A stretch of DNA of 64,000 nucleotides from Bathymodiolus brooksi (lineage: Eukaryota > Mollusca > Bivalvia > Mytilida > Modiolidae). Positions 22,689-33,905 of the stretch are shown piece by piece; the first letter of the stretch is position 1; each line of letters starts with the position of its first letter. The stretch is from positions 48,035,085 through 48,099,084 of the forward strand of contig OY804585.1 in the NCBI GenBank assembly GCA_963680875.1, given 5' to 3'. Made by a program: the position numbers and the translations under genes. The notes below the pieces were generated by a model. It searched no databases, was not told the origin of the DNA, and saw only the letters and a list, made by a program, of their open reading frames with translations.

Positions 22689-22970
22689 TATACCCCCCTC
22701 CCGCTGGATAGCGGGGGGTATAACAATATGTGCCGTATCAAATTTTATTAATACCGGAAAATTTTTTGGAGGGGGGTGATTTGGGTTTTTTTAATATGAA
22801 AAGGGATCAAAGGGAAAAAAGGTACTTTTACAAGATATGTAGATTTTTTTTATATTTCTAAAGTTAATTTTTGATAGGATTTGTATACCTCCGCCAAAAA
22901 AAGATTGGGGTATATAGGACTTCTGCTGTCCGTTCGTTCGCTTGTCCTTCCCGTCGTCACACTTTTTCGT
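22689..22970 (+). repeat. TATACCCCC-type ORF-less repeat fragment
   Basis: 22689-22720 folds as TACCCCCC...GGGGGGTA with an inner CCGCT/AGCGG stem. At 22884 a second TATACCTCCGCC start is followed by GGGGTATATAGGACTTCTGC and a CCGTTCGTTCGCTTGTCC stretch, the signature of a repeat class I associate with bivalves. A related hairpin-headed repeat lies at 37717-38313. Confidence 0.55.
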
Positions 22971-23389
22971 CTCTCCGACACACTTTTAAATTTTGCTCGG
23001 ACGGGTATATTTATTAGTGAACCTTAACTACTGCACTTCTGTTATTTTAATTCCTCTCCTTTCAACAGACTTGACGTTGCTCTTATGGTTCCCAAATTTA
23101 AAAGAAGCTACTAAGTGAAAAGGACAGACTCCCGCTGAATAAATGCATAGTATTCTTGTTCAATGGTGATCAAATCCTGTCCTCTCCTGGTGAAAGACAC
23201 TGAGACATGTGTGGGAAGTAGTCTAGCATCGTATTTCGTTTTGGTTTCGTTTTATTTCGTTTTCATTTCGTTGATTTCGTTTCGCTTCGTTTCGTTTTTG
23301 TCGATTTCGTTTCGTTTCGTTTCGTTTTCGTTGATTTCGTTTTGTTTCGTTTCTATTTCGTTTCGCACTTTATAGGTACCCTCAGATTA

Positions 23390-24509
23390 CATGGTCAAAA
23401 TGCATGTTATGTAATATTTTGGAATATTGCACCTAAACACTGGATATACATGGACACAGGGTGTTGCAACTCATTTTATTTTTGTTTATGACTTTATAAT
23501 TATTGGGAATATGTTATTGAATGTGTTTTTGCAGTAGAAGGGCATATGGTATTGAAAATATGGTTGATGTTAAGAATTTAAAAAATTTCATCATGCGGCA
23601 GTTTGTCGACTTCAAATATGGTGATATCATGATTGGATTTTTTTCAATCCTACAAATTTTTCTGGTAAATTTTGATAGTTTCAGTTAGAATACATGTGCA
23701 ATATACTTATAAAATAATATAAGGCTATTGAAAGCAGTTTTTATTGAAAATTATGTAGTAAAAACCTGGTAATTTAAGTGATCCCAGAAAAATCATTTTG
23801 ACTGCTTAGCATTTTGTGTTAATTTTTCAAATTGTCAATTTGGATTTCATGTTTTAGCATATTATTTGGCTGTATCAGTACATTTGAACATCCAGCTTAC
23901 TTAAACAGTGGAAAAAATGATGTGGAAGCATATATTTATAGAGTTTTGGGGAAAATTATAGTTGTGCACCATCAGAAATTCCAAGACTTGAATATCAATA
24001 AATCATATTTTTGCAAATTTGATGGAATTAGAAGGAATTTCAACTAAAGATACAAAAACTTATTTTATGTCTTAAACTACATAATGTATGGGGTAAAAGC
24101 ATGAATTAACAAAATTAAGAATGACATGATGATTACCTCATTTTAATGGGACAAAAAAAGGGGGATCTAAATGCAAATATTTCATAGTATTTATATAATT
24201 TAGCTATTAAATATACAACTGAGGCATATATATGTGTTAAAATTGCTTATTATGTTAGAAATTAGCTTAATAACTGTAATATATAAGAGAATAGGTAAGT
24301 TTTGGTATATTACACAATCTGAACTCAACAGCTGTAAATGGAGATATTTTCATCAAAAATCTTCAAGGGGGTACCTTTGCATTTGAACACTTATACTTGC
24401 AAATATCAGACAGCCACATACCTTATGAGGTTTTTTGGGGTTGATATTGCCTAAGAAATGGAAATTAGGCCAACACATGGTTAAAGAAACAAGTTTTTTT
24501 GCTCTTTAA
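23390..24509. other. AT-rich stretch, no supported gene
   Basis: No domain, repeat border or splice pair found. The frame at 23832-24047 is short and has no recognisable motif. Confidence 0.4.
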
Positions 24510-24935
24510 GTGTCAAACCACTAATTCACCAATCAGAGCTTAGAACATATACGAAAGTAGTCCCTTTTCAAGAAAAAAGTTCCTTTCACTTTGTAGTATT
24601 GTGAAAACTACTGAATGGAGTGGACTAATTAAAATTGATAATTGAAGTTAAATATATAGGTTGGGTTTTTTTTTTATCCCAAATTTGATGGACTTAGTTG
24701 TATTTTAATACCTCTATGGAGAATTTGATGCATGATCTATAAATACTGAATTTCTTGGGGATGACCGAGCTATTTTTAGAGTAGGTGTTTTCCGTAGCAT
24801 GGCATTTCACTGCAAGACTTTAAACATGCCCTGATATTTTGACAGAACGTAGAGGAATCATGTACGTTTCAGAAAATATATGGTCTTGGAAAGGTTAAAC
24901 TTAGGATAAAATGGCCAGGTAGGCTCGAAAAAACC
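24510..24935. mobile_element. small TIR element, copy B, left part (split)
   Basis: Starts GTGTCAAACCACTAATTCAC as copy A does, and follows copy A to the GGCTCGAAAAAAC motif. There it is interrupted. The remainder of the unit (TTAGTAGAAAACCTTAAAG through GTGGTTTCACAC) is found at 44425-44462. About 115 bp near 24735-24875 are present here but missing from copy A. The split is the main evidence for the 19.5-kb nested insertion. Confidence 0.7.
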
Positions 24936-25075
24936 TAAAGAGGGAGAGGCGTTAAGGTGCAAAATTGGCCCCACATTTTATTAAAAAATAATGCTTGACA
25001 TAGAATAAAAACAATTTACTAATTTAATTGTTATATAAACAAATTTTCAAAAAATATATCTTTCCGTGAAATTGG

Positions 25076-25450
25076 GTGCGTTATGCAACAACCTCTGGAA
25101 TGTCTGAATACAAAGCAGCCAGGGAGTACAATGTACCCGAGTCAACTTTGAGGGATCGTACCCGGTGGAACATTTGTCTGGATGCAAAAATTGGATTCAA
25201 GACAATTTTTACGACGGATGAGGAACAACAGTTGGTCGACCATATATCTTTTATGGCGTATATAGGTTATGGGTACAACAAATCCGGGATTCAGTTCATG
25301 GCTAGAAACTTTGCCGTTTCGCTCGGAAAAATATTAAAATCACAGGAGGTATTGAGTAATAGCTGGTTTTACGGTTTCATGTCTAGATGGCCTAATCTTA
25401 AACTTGTTAAACCCCAGAGACTTTCGAAAAAAGAACAATTACAAATGTAG
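25076..25450 (+). pseudogene. pogo/Tigger-like transposase N-terminal half
   Basis: 125 codons carrying the two DNA-binding helix-turn-helix units of pogo/CENP-B-type transposases, which bind the element's ends. A psq-type unit lies around residues 5-30 (SEYKAAREYNVPESTLRDR) and a CENP-B-type unit around 45-115 (TTDEEQQLVDHISFMAYIGY, then NSWFYGFMSRWPNLKLVKPQ). It opens at GTG with a stop just upstream and no ATG, so the first residues are lost. It stops after KKEQLQM, where the DDE catalytic domain should begin. That domain is absent; only the C-terminal PHD-type part follows at 25675-26254. This is an internally deleted, non-functional transposase gene. Confidence 0.8.
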
Positions 25451-25674
25451 TGAAAAAAACAAAGCGTAAATTTCAACCACCATTTCTTGCAGGAAGCCTA
25501 AGTAAAGATGGAAACGTTGCCATATTAGAAAAAATGTCCGAAAATGCGAAGGAAAAGCCCGCTAAACCATCCGAAAATACTGAGAGCACTGTGTCAATAA
25601 ACAAACAAACCCCGACTAACTACGAATAAACCGAGGCCAAAAAATAAAGGCAAGACAATCAAGTCCGAAAATCC

Positions 25675-26254
25675 ATGTACCGTATCCAAGGGCCAAGTAC
25701 TTCAGGGTTGAGCAAAGATCGTGGTGGACCTATATCTTTGATATCGGACAATGAAAGTGACGGTGACTTCTTAGACGACGACGACGATGACGGCGAACTT
25801 TGTTGCATCTGTCATAAACGTAGGTCGGATGGACTTAGTAATTGTGACTTTATCACAATCACCAAATGGGGAAAATGTGACTCTTGTTCACACTGGACAC
25901 ACCTCATATATTGTGCGCAGGGGCGGATCCAGGATTTCAAGTTAGGGGGGGGGGGACGCACTTAAAAGAATTGCGCCGAGCGGAGGGAGGCGCGAAAATT
26001 TTTGGGGTATTTCGTGTGAAAAAACACGATTTTACGCCAAAAAATCATATTCTTTCCAATTGCGGAGGGAGGCGCGAAAAATGTTGGGGTATTTCGTGTG
26101 AAAATCACGATTTTACGCCAAAAAATCTTATTTTTTCCAATTTTAGGGGGGGCGCACCCGCGGGTGCGCCCCCCCTCCCCCTGGATCCGCCCCTGGTTCG
26201 AACGTAAGGGTTATCAGATGCGGCGATACATTTAAGTGTCCACATTGCGTGTAA
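25675..26254 (+). pseudogene. C-terminal PHD-type zinc module of the pogo-like transposase, interrupted
   Basis: After an acidic linker (DDDDDDGE) come CCICHKRR, then KCDSCSHWTHLIYC, the cysteine/histidine pattern of a PHD finger as found at the end of some invertebrate pogo-type proteins. The finger is cut by a MITE (25918-26195) and resumes as RCGDTFKC and CPHC, with a stop ending at 26254. Between 25451 and 25674 the linker region has stops. With the helix-turn-helix frame upstream this shows both ends of one gene flanking a deleted DDE core. Confidence 0.72.
25918..26195 (+). mobile_element. CAGGGGCGGATCCAGG-type MITE, copy 2
   Basis: Begins CAGGGGCGGATCCAGG (25918) and ends CCTGGATCCGCCCCTG (26195), a 16-bp perfect TIR. 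Flanks GTGCG and GTTCG match at 4 of 5 positions. The interior is two ~85-bp units sharing GGCGCGAAAA and CACGATTTTACGCCAAAAAA. It interrupts the zinc finger above, so it is younger than the pogo-like gene. Frames across it are fortuitous. Confidence 0.88.
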
Positions 26255-27634
26255 GTTAGACTAACATCAAATTGACTCAACTTCGTTACATTTGTTATTT
26301 CAAAGAAACTTTACGCATTATTTATTAAATGTGATAAATTATCAAGATTTTCTTTATGGTATAAGTTTGCCAGATATTCACCTTGATTTAGTATAAACGA
26401 TGTCTTGATTTGTCAAACATTGTGTCCCATAACATTAATTTTGCAATTACCGCGATATCATAGGAAACCATTTCTGGGAGGTACATCGGCGTTGTCATAG
26501 GGAAAAGTGGCGACGTATTTTTAAACAAATTCAAAGAATAAAATGAATTGTGGGGGAAAATTGGTTTTTATTACCGGGGAATAAAATATAACATTTTTGG
26601 ATTAATTCCGAAAACTAGTTGCGTTACACAGACGTTAAACATTAAGTACTGCGATATCATAGAATACCATGATACTACCGGGATACTGAGGTAGGTTTAA
26701 TGGTCTATCGATGCTACTTCTAAAATGAAGTAAAATAGTTTGATCCAAAAGGAGTAGATATTTTTGGGCACAATCCAACATATCCTTAAGAAGAGTTTGA
26801 AGATACCAAAGGGGCAATCAGAATCCGTATATCGAAGAAGAACAGACAACACAATGGCCAAAAGAAAAAGTACAAAAGGACAAACAACGATCTACAAAAC
26901 ATACATATAACACTAAAGATCGAGTAACACGAACCCCAGTAAAAACCGGGGGTGAACTCAGGTGCTCCGGAAGGGTAAGCAGTTCCTGCTCCACTAGTGG
27001 CACACGTCGTTTTAATCTAGTTGCAAACCCGGTAATAAGTCGTGAATGAGGAATGGGACCGGGAAGTGTTTAGGACAAGTGGAACATATCCGTGGTCATT
27101 ATCCAAGAATTTTATTTCGATTAGACATGGGGTTAGTTTATCATCCCGCTCATAGAAGGAACGATGTGGGGAAAAAACCCGGAAAAATATGTTATTTATT
27201 TTATTTTTCTAAATGCATCAATTAAATAAAAACTAGAACTGTACAACCACAAGCAAACCTTGTTACAAAAATCTGGATTAGCTGATCAAAAGAAAGAAAA
27301 AAGAAATATTCAATTCCCGAAGACCACTGAATATTAGTATATTTTCATATTGATACATTCATTTACAAGGGATCTGCGGCTATTATCGGATATTGTGGTT
27401 TATTGACCACTTCAGAATGCGTTCCATTCCTTTTGAGTTCAAACGACAATGCGTGTGACGTTATGCACGATATTGCGTCAATGATTTAAACTCAAAGAAG
27501 ATTTAAATACCACAGAAGAATCAACATAAATTTTAAAGGAAAAGGAATATTTGACTTAAAAAGAACCCAGATATATACTCATACATTTGCATGATCAGAA
27601 GTAATCGATAACATAGAATTTTGGAGCTGTTTTT
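26255..27634. other. mostly unique DNA with one dispersed-repeat fragment
   Basis: About 26820-27080 carries TGCTCCGGAAGGGTAAGCAG and a CCACTAGTGGCACACGTCGT segment, which I associate with a dispersed bivalve repeat. That is from memory and not proven here. The remainder has no domain or border. The minus-strand frames at 26635-27003 are shadows of this DNA. Confidence 0.35.
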
Positions 27635-29621
27635 TTAGCTCACCTGGCCATAGGCCATGTCATGAGCTTTTGTCATGGGTAAGCGTCCGTCGTCCGTCCG
27701 TCCGTCCGTTAGCTTTTCACATTTAAATCTTCTTCTCTGAAACCGCTGAACAGATTTCATCCAAACTTGCCAGAAATGTTCACTGGATGGTCCTCTACCA
27801 GATTTGTGTTTTTGGTGCTGATTTGAAATCCAACATGGCTGCCAGGGTCCATAATGTGTTCTCATTGTCTGAAATTTTTAAAATCTTCTTGTCAGAAACC
27901 ACTAAGTCAATTGAATTGTGACTTTGCAGGAATGATCATTGGGTGGTCCTGTACTAAATTTGTGAATCGTTTGCCGATCGGAAATTCAAGATGGCCGTCA
28001 TGACTCGACTTAGTTTAACATTGGACCCTATGGGAATTTCACATTTTCATCTTTTTTTTCTGAAACCACAAAACAGATTTGAACCAAACTTGGCAGAAAT
28101 GTTCATTGGATGGTCATATACCAGATGTTTGTTTTTGGTGCTGATCGGAAATCCAACATGGCTGCCAGGGCCCATAATGTGTTCTGATTGGTCGAAATTT
28201 TAAAAATCTTCTTGTTAGAAACCACTAAGCCAATTGAATTGTGACTTTGCAGGAATGATCATTGGGTGGTCCTGTACTAAACTTGTGAATCGTTTGCCGA
28301 TCGGAAATTCAAGATGGCCGCCATGATTCGACTTAGTTTAACATTGGACCCTATGGGAATTTCACATTTTCATCTTTTTTTCTGAAACCACATAACAGAT
28401 TTGAATCAAACTTGGCAGAAATGTTCATTGTATGGTCATATACAAGATTTTTGTTTTTGGCGCTGATCGGAAATCCAACATGGCTGCCAGGGCCCATAAT
28501 GTGTTCTGATTGGTCGAAATTTAAAAAATCTTCTTGTTAGAAACCACTAAGCCAATTGAATTGTGGCTTTGCAGGAATGATCATTGGGTGGTCCTGTACT
28601 AAATTTGTGAATCGTTTGCTGATCGGAAATTCAAGATGGCCACCATGACTCGACTTAATTTTAACATAGGACCCTATGGAAAAAATGTTTAAAAGTCTTC
28701 TCCTCTGAAACCAGTAAGTCAGTTTAAAGCAAACATGGCATGAATGGTCCTTAGGTGGTCAACTTTCAAAATTATGTCCTGTGACCCCGACCTCCATCCA
28801 AGATGGCCACCATCAGCAAACATATTTTTAACATAGGACCCTATGGGAAAAATGTTTAAAAAAAATTTCCTCTGAAATCAGTAAGCCAATTTAAAGCAAA
28901 CATGGCATGAATGGTCCTTAAATGGTCAACTTTCAAAATTATATCCAGTGACCCAAAACTCCATCCAAGATGGCCACCATCAGTGGACATAGTTTTAACA
29001 TAGGACCCTATGGGAAATATGTTTAAAAATCGTCTTCTCTGAAACCAGTAAGCCAATTTAAAGCAAACATGGCATGGATGGTCCTTAAGTGGTCAATTTT
29101 CAAAATTGTGTCCAGTGACCCTGACCTCCATCCAAGATGGCCGCCTTTAGCGGACATACTGTAGTTTTAACATAGGACCCTATGGGAAAAAATGTTTTAA
29201 AATCTTCTCCTCTGAAACCAGTAAGCCAATATAGCAAACATGTCATCGATGGTCCTTAGGTGGTCAACTTCCAAAATTGTGTTCAGTGATCCCGATCTCG
29301 GTTCAAAATGGCCACCGTCAGCAGACATAGTTTTAACATAGGACCCTATGGGAAAATTGTTTAAAAGTCTTCTCTTCTGAAACCAGTCAGCCAATTTAAA
29401 GCAAACATGGCATGGATGGTCCTTGGGTAGTATACTTTCAAAATTGTGTCCGGTGACCACGACCTCCATCCAAGATGGCTGCCATGAGCAGACATAGTTT
29501 TAACATAGAACCCTATGGCAGTATGGGATTTGAATAGTAACTTAGATGTATTCAGCATGCAGACATTCTTAAGAGGACTTATTTATGTCAGGTGAGCGAT
29601 ACAGGCTCACCTGAGCCTCTA
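27635..29621 (+). repeat. long AGCTCACCTGG repeat with internal subunits
   Basis: Starts TTTTTTAGCTCACCTGGCC, folding with the following GGCCATGTCATGAGCT, then a CCGTCCGTCCGTCCG stretch. Three ~325-bp subunits follow (about 27735-28700, each ending in a GGACCCTATGGGAATTTCAC-like motif), then about five ~170-bp subunits to about 29530 (AACATAGGACCCTATGGGAA, then GGTCCTTAGGTGGTCAACTT). It closes with CAGGTGAGCGATACAGGCTC and ACCTGAGCC, again able to fold. No transposase is present. Subunits contain CAAGATGGCCGCC-like words. All frames here on both strands are repeat by-products. Confidence 0.85.
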
Positions 29622-30207
29622 GTATTGTGAGAGTCACATGTGGTAGTGAACAGGACACATTATACAAGATTATCTATACAAAAATGTGCATATGATGTAA
29701 AGCAATGTGTTTGATTCCTCAGTCTACTTGTGATTTTTCATGTATAAATCCAAAGAATACAATGGTATGGATATTTTGGATTCAATATTCAGTGATCAAA
29801 GACAGAAAGATGTGATGAATTAAGTGATTGAATATTTATTTAATGATTCAGAAACACATGAATAATTGTAGTTTTCAGTTCAGACAAGAAATCAGGATTC
29901 AGCCATACCTACATGTACATATTTAAGATGCAGTAAACACTGAAACATAATGTTGAGATCATGGAGATAATTTAATTTAATTGTTAATAAAAATTTGAAA
30001 GTGAAGTTGTTTCTTTTTCAGTACATTGTTTAATGACATGATACCTATGTGTATATCAGTTCCCATAATTGTGTGGGAAACAATATTGTTGTAGTATTAT
30101 TGGTACTTGTAAAGTTGTAAAGGTATGCCACATTATGACCCAAAGGTGTTTTATGTTATGCACTACATACACAAACTTTTGATCCATCATTTGTCCATTG
30201 GAAGTTA
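29622..30207. other. no supported feature
   Basis: Unique AT-rich DNA between the long repeat and the split SINE. No gene, border or tandem repeat seen. Confidence 0.4.
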
Positions 30208-31826
30208 GGTGTTTAACACCACTTTCAAAAATATTTCAGTAGCTACTTTTGTGGCAGAAATTGGAGTACCCAGAGAAATCCACAGACCTGTCGCAAGTCA
30301 CTGACAAACTTTATCACATACTGTGTTATTGAGTACATCTCACCATGAATGGGGTTCAAACTCACAACTTAAGGGTGTAGACCTGGGTAACCCAAACATT
30401 TTTCCAACGATCAATTTTTTTTAAATTTGCAGCATTGAATAGTTATGTCTAAATACATTATCTGCCAAAGTTTCAAGAAATTTCACCGTGCCGTTTTCTC
30501 CATAGCTTATCCTAAATATAGCTATTTTGGGAGTATTCTTGACGCCATATGGGAATAATAGTTTCGGAAGCTTCTAATAGATATACACATTTATTTCTGG
30601 TTGAAAGGCAATATTTTGGCTTTAATACACTTGAAATTGTTATTGTTGAATAATTGTGCAATATCTAGCATATATGAATATCCTATTTGGAGATAATCAC
30701 GTGCAAAGCAGTTGAAATTGAAAAAAGAGGGTATGTCCAGTTATTGTCCTAAGATACCACCCTGGTTGGTATTAAAAGTCTGACTAAAAAAAATCCTGTC
30801 GATTAATTTCTACCCAAAAATGTCACAGTAAAGAATATACATATAGACATCATTGTACCAAATTTTACTAACTTTTACCATCGTATTTTTAAGATATTTA
30901 AAATTATGTTTTTCATGGGTGGCACCCAGAAAAAATGAAATTGTCGAGGAAAGTTACTACACACTCATCTTTTGCTGTTTCTTTATTTGTGAGATAAAAA
31001 AAATTTAGTTACCAATAATAAAAAAAAACTTTTGAATTCAGTATTACACACAAAAAAAATCCCCGAACATAGCTTTTCATTTTTTTTACTACCATAAATT
31101 TAATTTACACCTTGGTATTTCAATCTGTGTACAGTTATTTTTTCTCTGTTTTCTGAAATATGAATCTTTCTCAAACTGTCAGCAATAATATTATAGGAAT
31201 ATAGGTTATTTTGAGAGAATTTATACATGTGAGAATTTGACATTTCATCTGCAAACTGAAAAAGATGTAAAATTTGTGAGTGAAATGATGTGTTGACACA
31301 ATGCATAAATTCCTTTAAAATACTAAATAGCCATTATTATATAAAAAAAAAATCAGCTGGTATGGTGTTGACCAACGAAATTGAGCATTATATGCAACAG
31401 TGGAATTATATTAAAATTAGACAATTAAGATAATTTATTTTCATGTTCTGTAGTGAGTATGAGTGTCACTAATAGTCACAGACTCATGAACTGCTAAAAA
31501 AAATAATACAGAATTCAACAAAATATAACTATGTATAAAATGACCACAATGATATCTGTCATACCAATATATTTTAGTATTAAGTTTTTCAATGTGACCA
31601 ATTTATTTTTATAAATCATCACCAGGGGTAAGTGATTTCCTGACAAATAAAGCAATTGTACTATAGTTTCATAATATATAATATTCTGGTGTATATATTT
31701 AATATTTTTTATTTGATAAAAACTTGAAATTTATTAGAAAAAAAAGTTTGTCACACAAAATGTGTTACATTCCTGGCATTTTTAACAACATATTTCGATG
31801 GCAATTTTGTCTGGAAAGAGATATTT

Positions 31827-33568
31827 TAGGGTGTTTAGTCACGTGACGTTACAGTTGGGAAAACCCCGGCTGACCGGCAATTTCTTTATCGAGTGCATGA
31901 TTATCTTTAATTTCACGTTTGTTAATAAATGTTTATATATGTATTATATATCAATAAATTTGTCTTTAAATAAGCTTTTAAATGATATATAAATCGTTTC
32001 TGTCGGCCACGTAGTTTTGGAGAATTTCAATCGAAAATTCAGGTCGGTGTTTGCATTGCACTGCCTGATCGATTGCAGTTGATTGGCGCGTCATAGCCTA
32101 TTTTCAAAGGGATATCCGATGGATACTATCTCTCATTGGTTAATTGAAAATAGATATTTTAAAAATAGAAATCCCAAGCTACAAGCCAGTGAAACCCCGA
32201 AATTTCTATGTTGCCGTTTACCGGATCTACGAAGGTAATGTTTGCAAAAAAGAACTTTTTTATTATAAAATATTTACCGTAGACGCTTTGGGGACTTATT
32301 TTAATGAAGATCAATGTTTCAAGCAACCATTTCATAATTTGTTTCATACAGTTTAATTGAAGGGAGCAGCGGAATTTACATTTTCGGCATGCGGTGTCAG
32401 TGACATTTCGGTGCGTTATAGTAATGGCGACCGTTAACTCGGCACATTGCTCAAATGTAATGATGATTATATGTGATAAAAACACATGAAAACAAGAAAC
32501 AAGAGAAAATCAAAATAAATTTTGTTGTTAATAGAAGATATAGTATATTTAATATGTTCACTGAAAGTAATTATTTCGTGAATTTTTGTCTAAATGTGCC
32601 CCCTCCCCCTTCCACTGTTTCTATATTTTGTGAATGCGCGGAACATAAAAATTCAGAGTTTTATTCTTTTTACATTAATGTACAATGATGATGTGTATCA
32701 AAGTGAAATATTATGCATTTTACCCTTCTGTTAAGTGAACACTTTTGTCATAGAATAACAATGTCATAGAATAACAAACTATGGCTCAAAATTCTCAGGA
32801 GAGAGAGTACTAACTGAATACAGTAAAATCTAGTTCTAATAATAAAACCCTAAATGCTCGCTTACTCGCAAGGGTTATAACGGGATGCCATTACACGTAA
32901 TGGAGCAGCCGCCGAGATTTTCTGCGCTCGCTTACAGAGCTTCTGACGCCTGCATTTATCAATAATAAGACATAACCTTTCCTTTTGTCCATTATTATAA
33001 CAAGTTTTTATCACCTACCAGTATTTTAGAATGTAATTCCCACAAAATAAAAATCTCCTCTTTGAAAATTTTGAATTTCGTCATTTCCGGCCTCACTATT
33101 TGGATGTCGATACCATATTTGGCGATTTAGGCGTGACTACTCGGCCATTCTCGCTACCCTGCAAATAACAGGGTAGCGAGAATGGCCGAGTAGTTACGAT
33201 TGGAATGTTTACATCACCTTGTAATAAGAAATACCATATTTAGAAAAGCTCCGCCTTCCGTAGTTTCCGGTTATGGAAAACGATCGATAAATTTGAACAA
33301 GGTTGTTGCTAACTTTGAAAAGCATACATTTCTCAGCCAAACCGATTTAACAAGGACTGGGATCATCAGTAATTGTTATAATGAAATGTTTGAAGCGTAA
33401 ATAGTGAGTTTTTATGTTTCAACTGCAACTTTTTGTTTGCTCCATTGTGACGAATGGGACCGCGTTGTAGCTCTGCCGAGACACAAATTTGTCACAGGAG
33501 CTACATTATTGCAGCTAAGTAAAATCCAGTGGGTTTTATTTATGTATAAAAAGTCATTGAACACCCTA
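31827..33568. mobile_element. hAT-like TIR element inside the TTAA element
   Basis: The left end TAGGGTGTTTA (31827) and right end, reversed, TAGGGTGTTCA (33568) match except one base. Both are flanked by GATATTT (31820-31826, 33569-33575). The homologous site in the second TTAA element (about 39695-39715) is unoccupied and carries a single AGATATTTCAATGAT, confirming the boundaries. TAGGG ends with a 7-8 bp duplication fit hAT. The interior has no transposase; it includes a 29-bp-arm hairpin at 33133-33197. Confidence 0.82.
33133..33197. repeat. hairpin with 29-bp arms and 7-nt loop
   Basis: Arm 33133-33161 (GTGACTACTCGGCCATTCTC onward) pairs with 33169-33197 with one mismatch around a CAAATAA loop. 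Its GC content is well above the surroundings. It would form a strong cruciform or RNA hairpin; no miRNA-like precursor context was recognised. Confidence 0.9.
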
Positions 33569-33905
33569 GATATTTCAATGATATTTTGTGGGCACAAGCA
33601 TATAATAATAACACACTTTTATTAGCAGCAATAAGATATAAAAAGACAAGGAGCAAAGTTATTAAAAGGTAAAAGGAAAAGGAGTCATTTTTTTAAACTG
33701 CCCATATCTAATGTAAACAACCTGTGTTGCCAAGAAGCTTGGAATTGAGGGGGAATTCAAACGCACAGATGACCATATATTTGAGAAGACAATGAAAATA
33801 GAGTTGTCTCCCATACCCCAGGCCTACACCCTTAAGTGGTGATAGGCAACGATTGCACAGGTAGTTGTAAATTCAACTACCATACGACCACGACGGCTCC
33901 AAGTT

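Larger units (their letters stand above)
21457..23381. mobile_element. element with GGGTACCTATAAAGTGCG ends and CGAAA arrays
   Basis: The left end GGGTACCTATAAAGTGCG (21457) and the right end in reverse orientation (to 23381) are matched, and each continues inward into an array of CGAAA pentamers (about 21474-21560 and 23237-23365). Flanks TCAAATTA (21448-21455) and TCAGATTA (23382-23389) agree at 7 of 8 positions, suggesting an 8-bp target duplication. The interior holds a Penelope 3' remnant and a TATACCCCC-type repeat but no transposase. Frames over the pentamer arrays are fortuitous. Confidence 0.7.
30373..33831. mobile_element. TTAA-targeting DNA transposon, long copy
   Basis: TTAA stands on both sides (30369-30372, 33832-33835). 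Ends are inverted: GGGTGTAGACCTGGG on the left, GGCCTACACCC on the right. The same element occurs at 38577-40098. Nothing resembling a transposase remains. Of the length, 1742 bp (31827-33568) is a later insertion; without it the element is about 1.7 kb, close to the shorter copy. TTAA duplication points to piggyBac or Kolobok type; the ends do not decide between them. Confidence 0.8.
30208..33905 (-). mobile_element. SINE (tRNA-type), split by a TTAA element
   Basis: The tail and body occupy 30208-30372 and the head 33832-33905, minus orientation. The tail side carries TGTTTAACACCACTTTCAAA (reverse of the family A tail), and the body ends with GGGGTTCAAACTCACAACTT at the break. The head side resumes GTGGTGATAGGCAACGATTG and ends in a tRNA-like block. 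Removing 30373-33831 plus one TTAA rejoins the unit, so this is a clear host for the nested insertion. Confidence 0.65.

Noticed and set aside
25884..26207. Apparent 107-codon plus-strand frame downstream of the PHD region
   Set aside because: It runs through the GGGGCGGATCC MITE and starts inside the interrupted zinc finger; repeat-derived.
27635..29558. Several 65-90 codon frames on both strands in the AGCTCACCTGG repeat
   Set aside because: They follow the subunit periodicity, recur in the truncated copy at 2108-2860 and show no domain.
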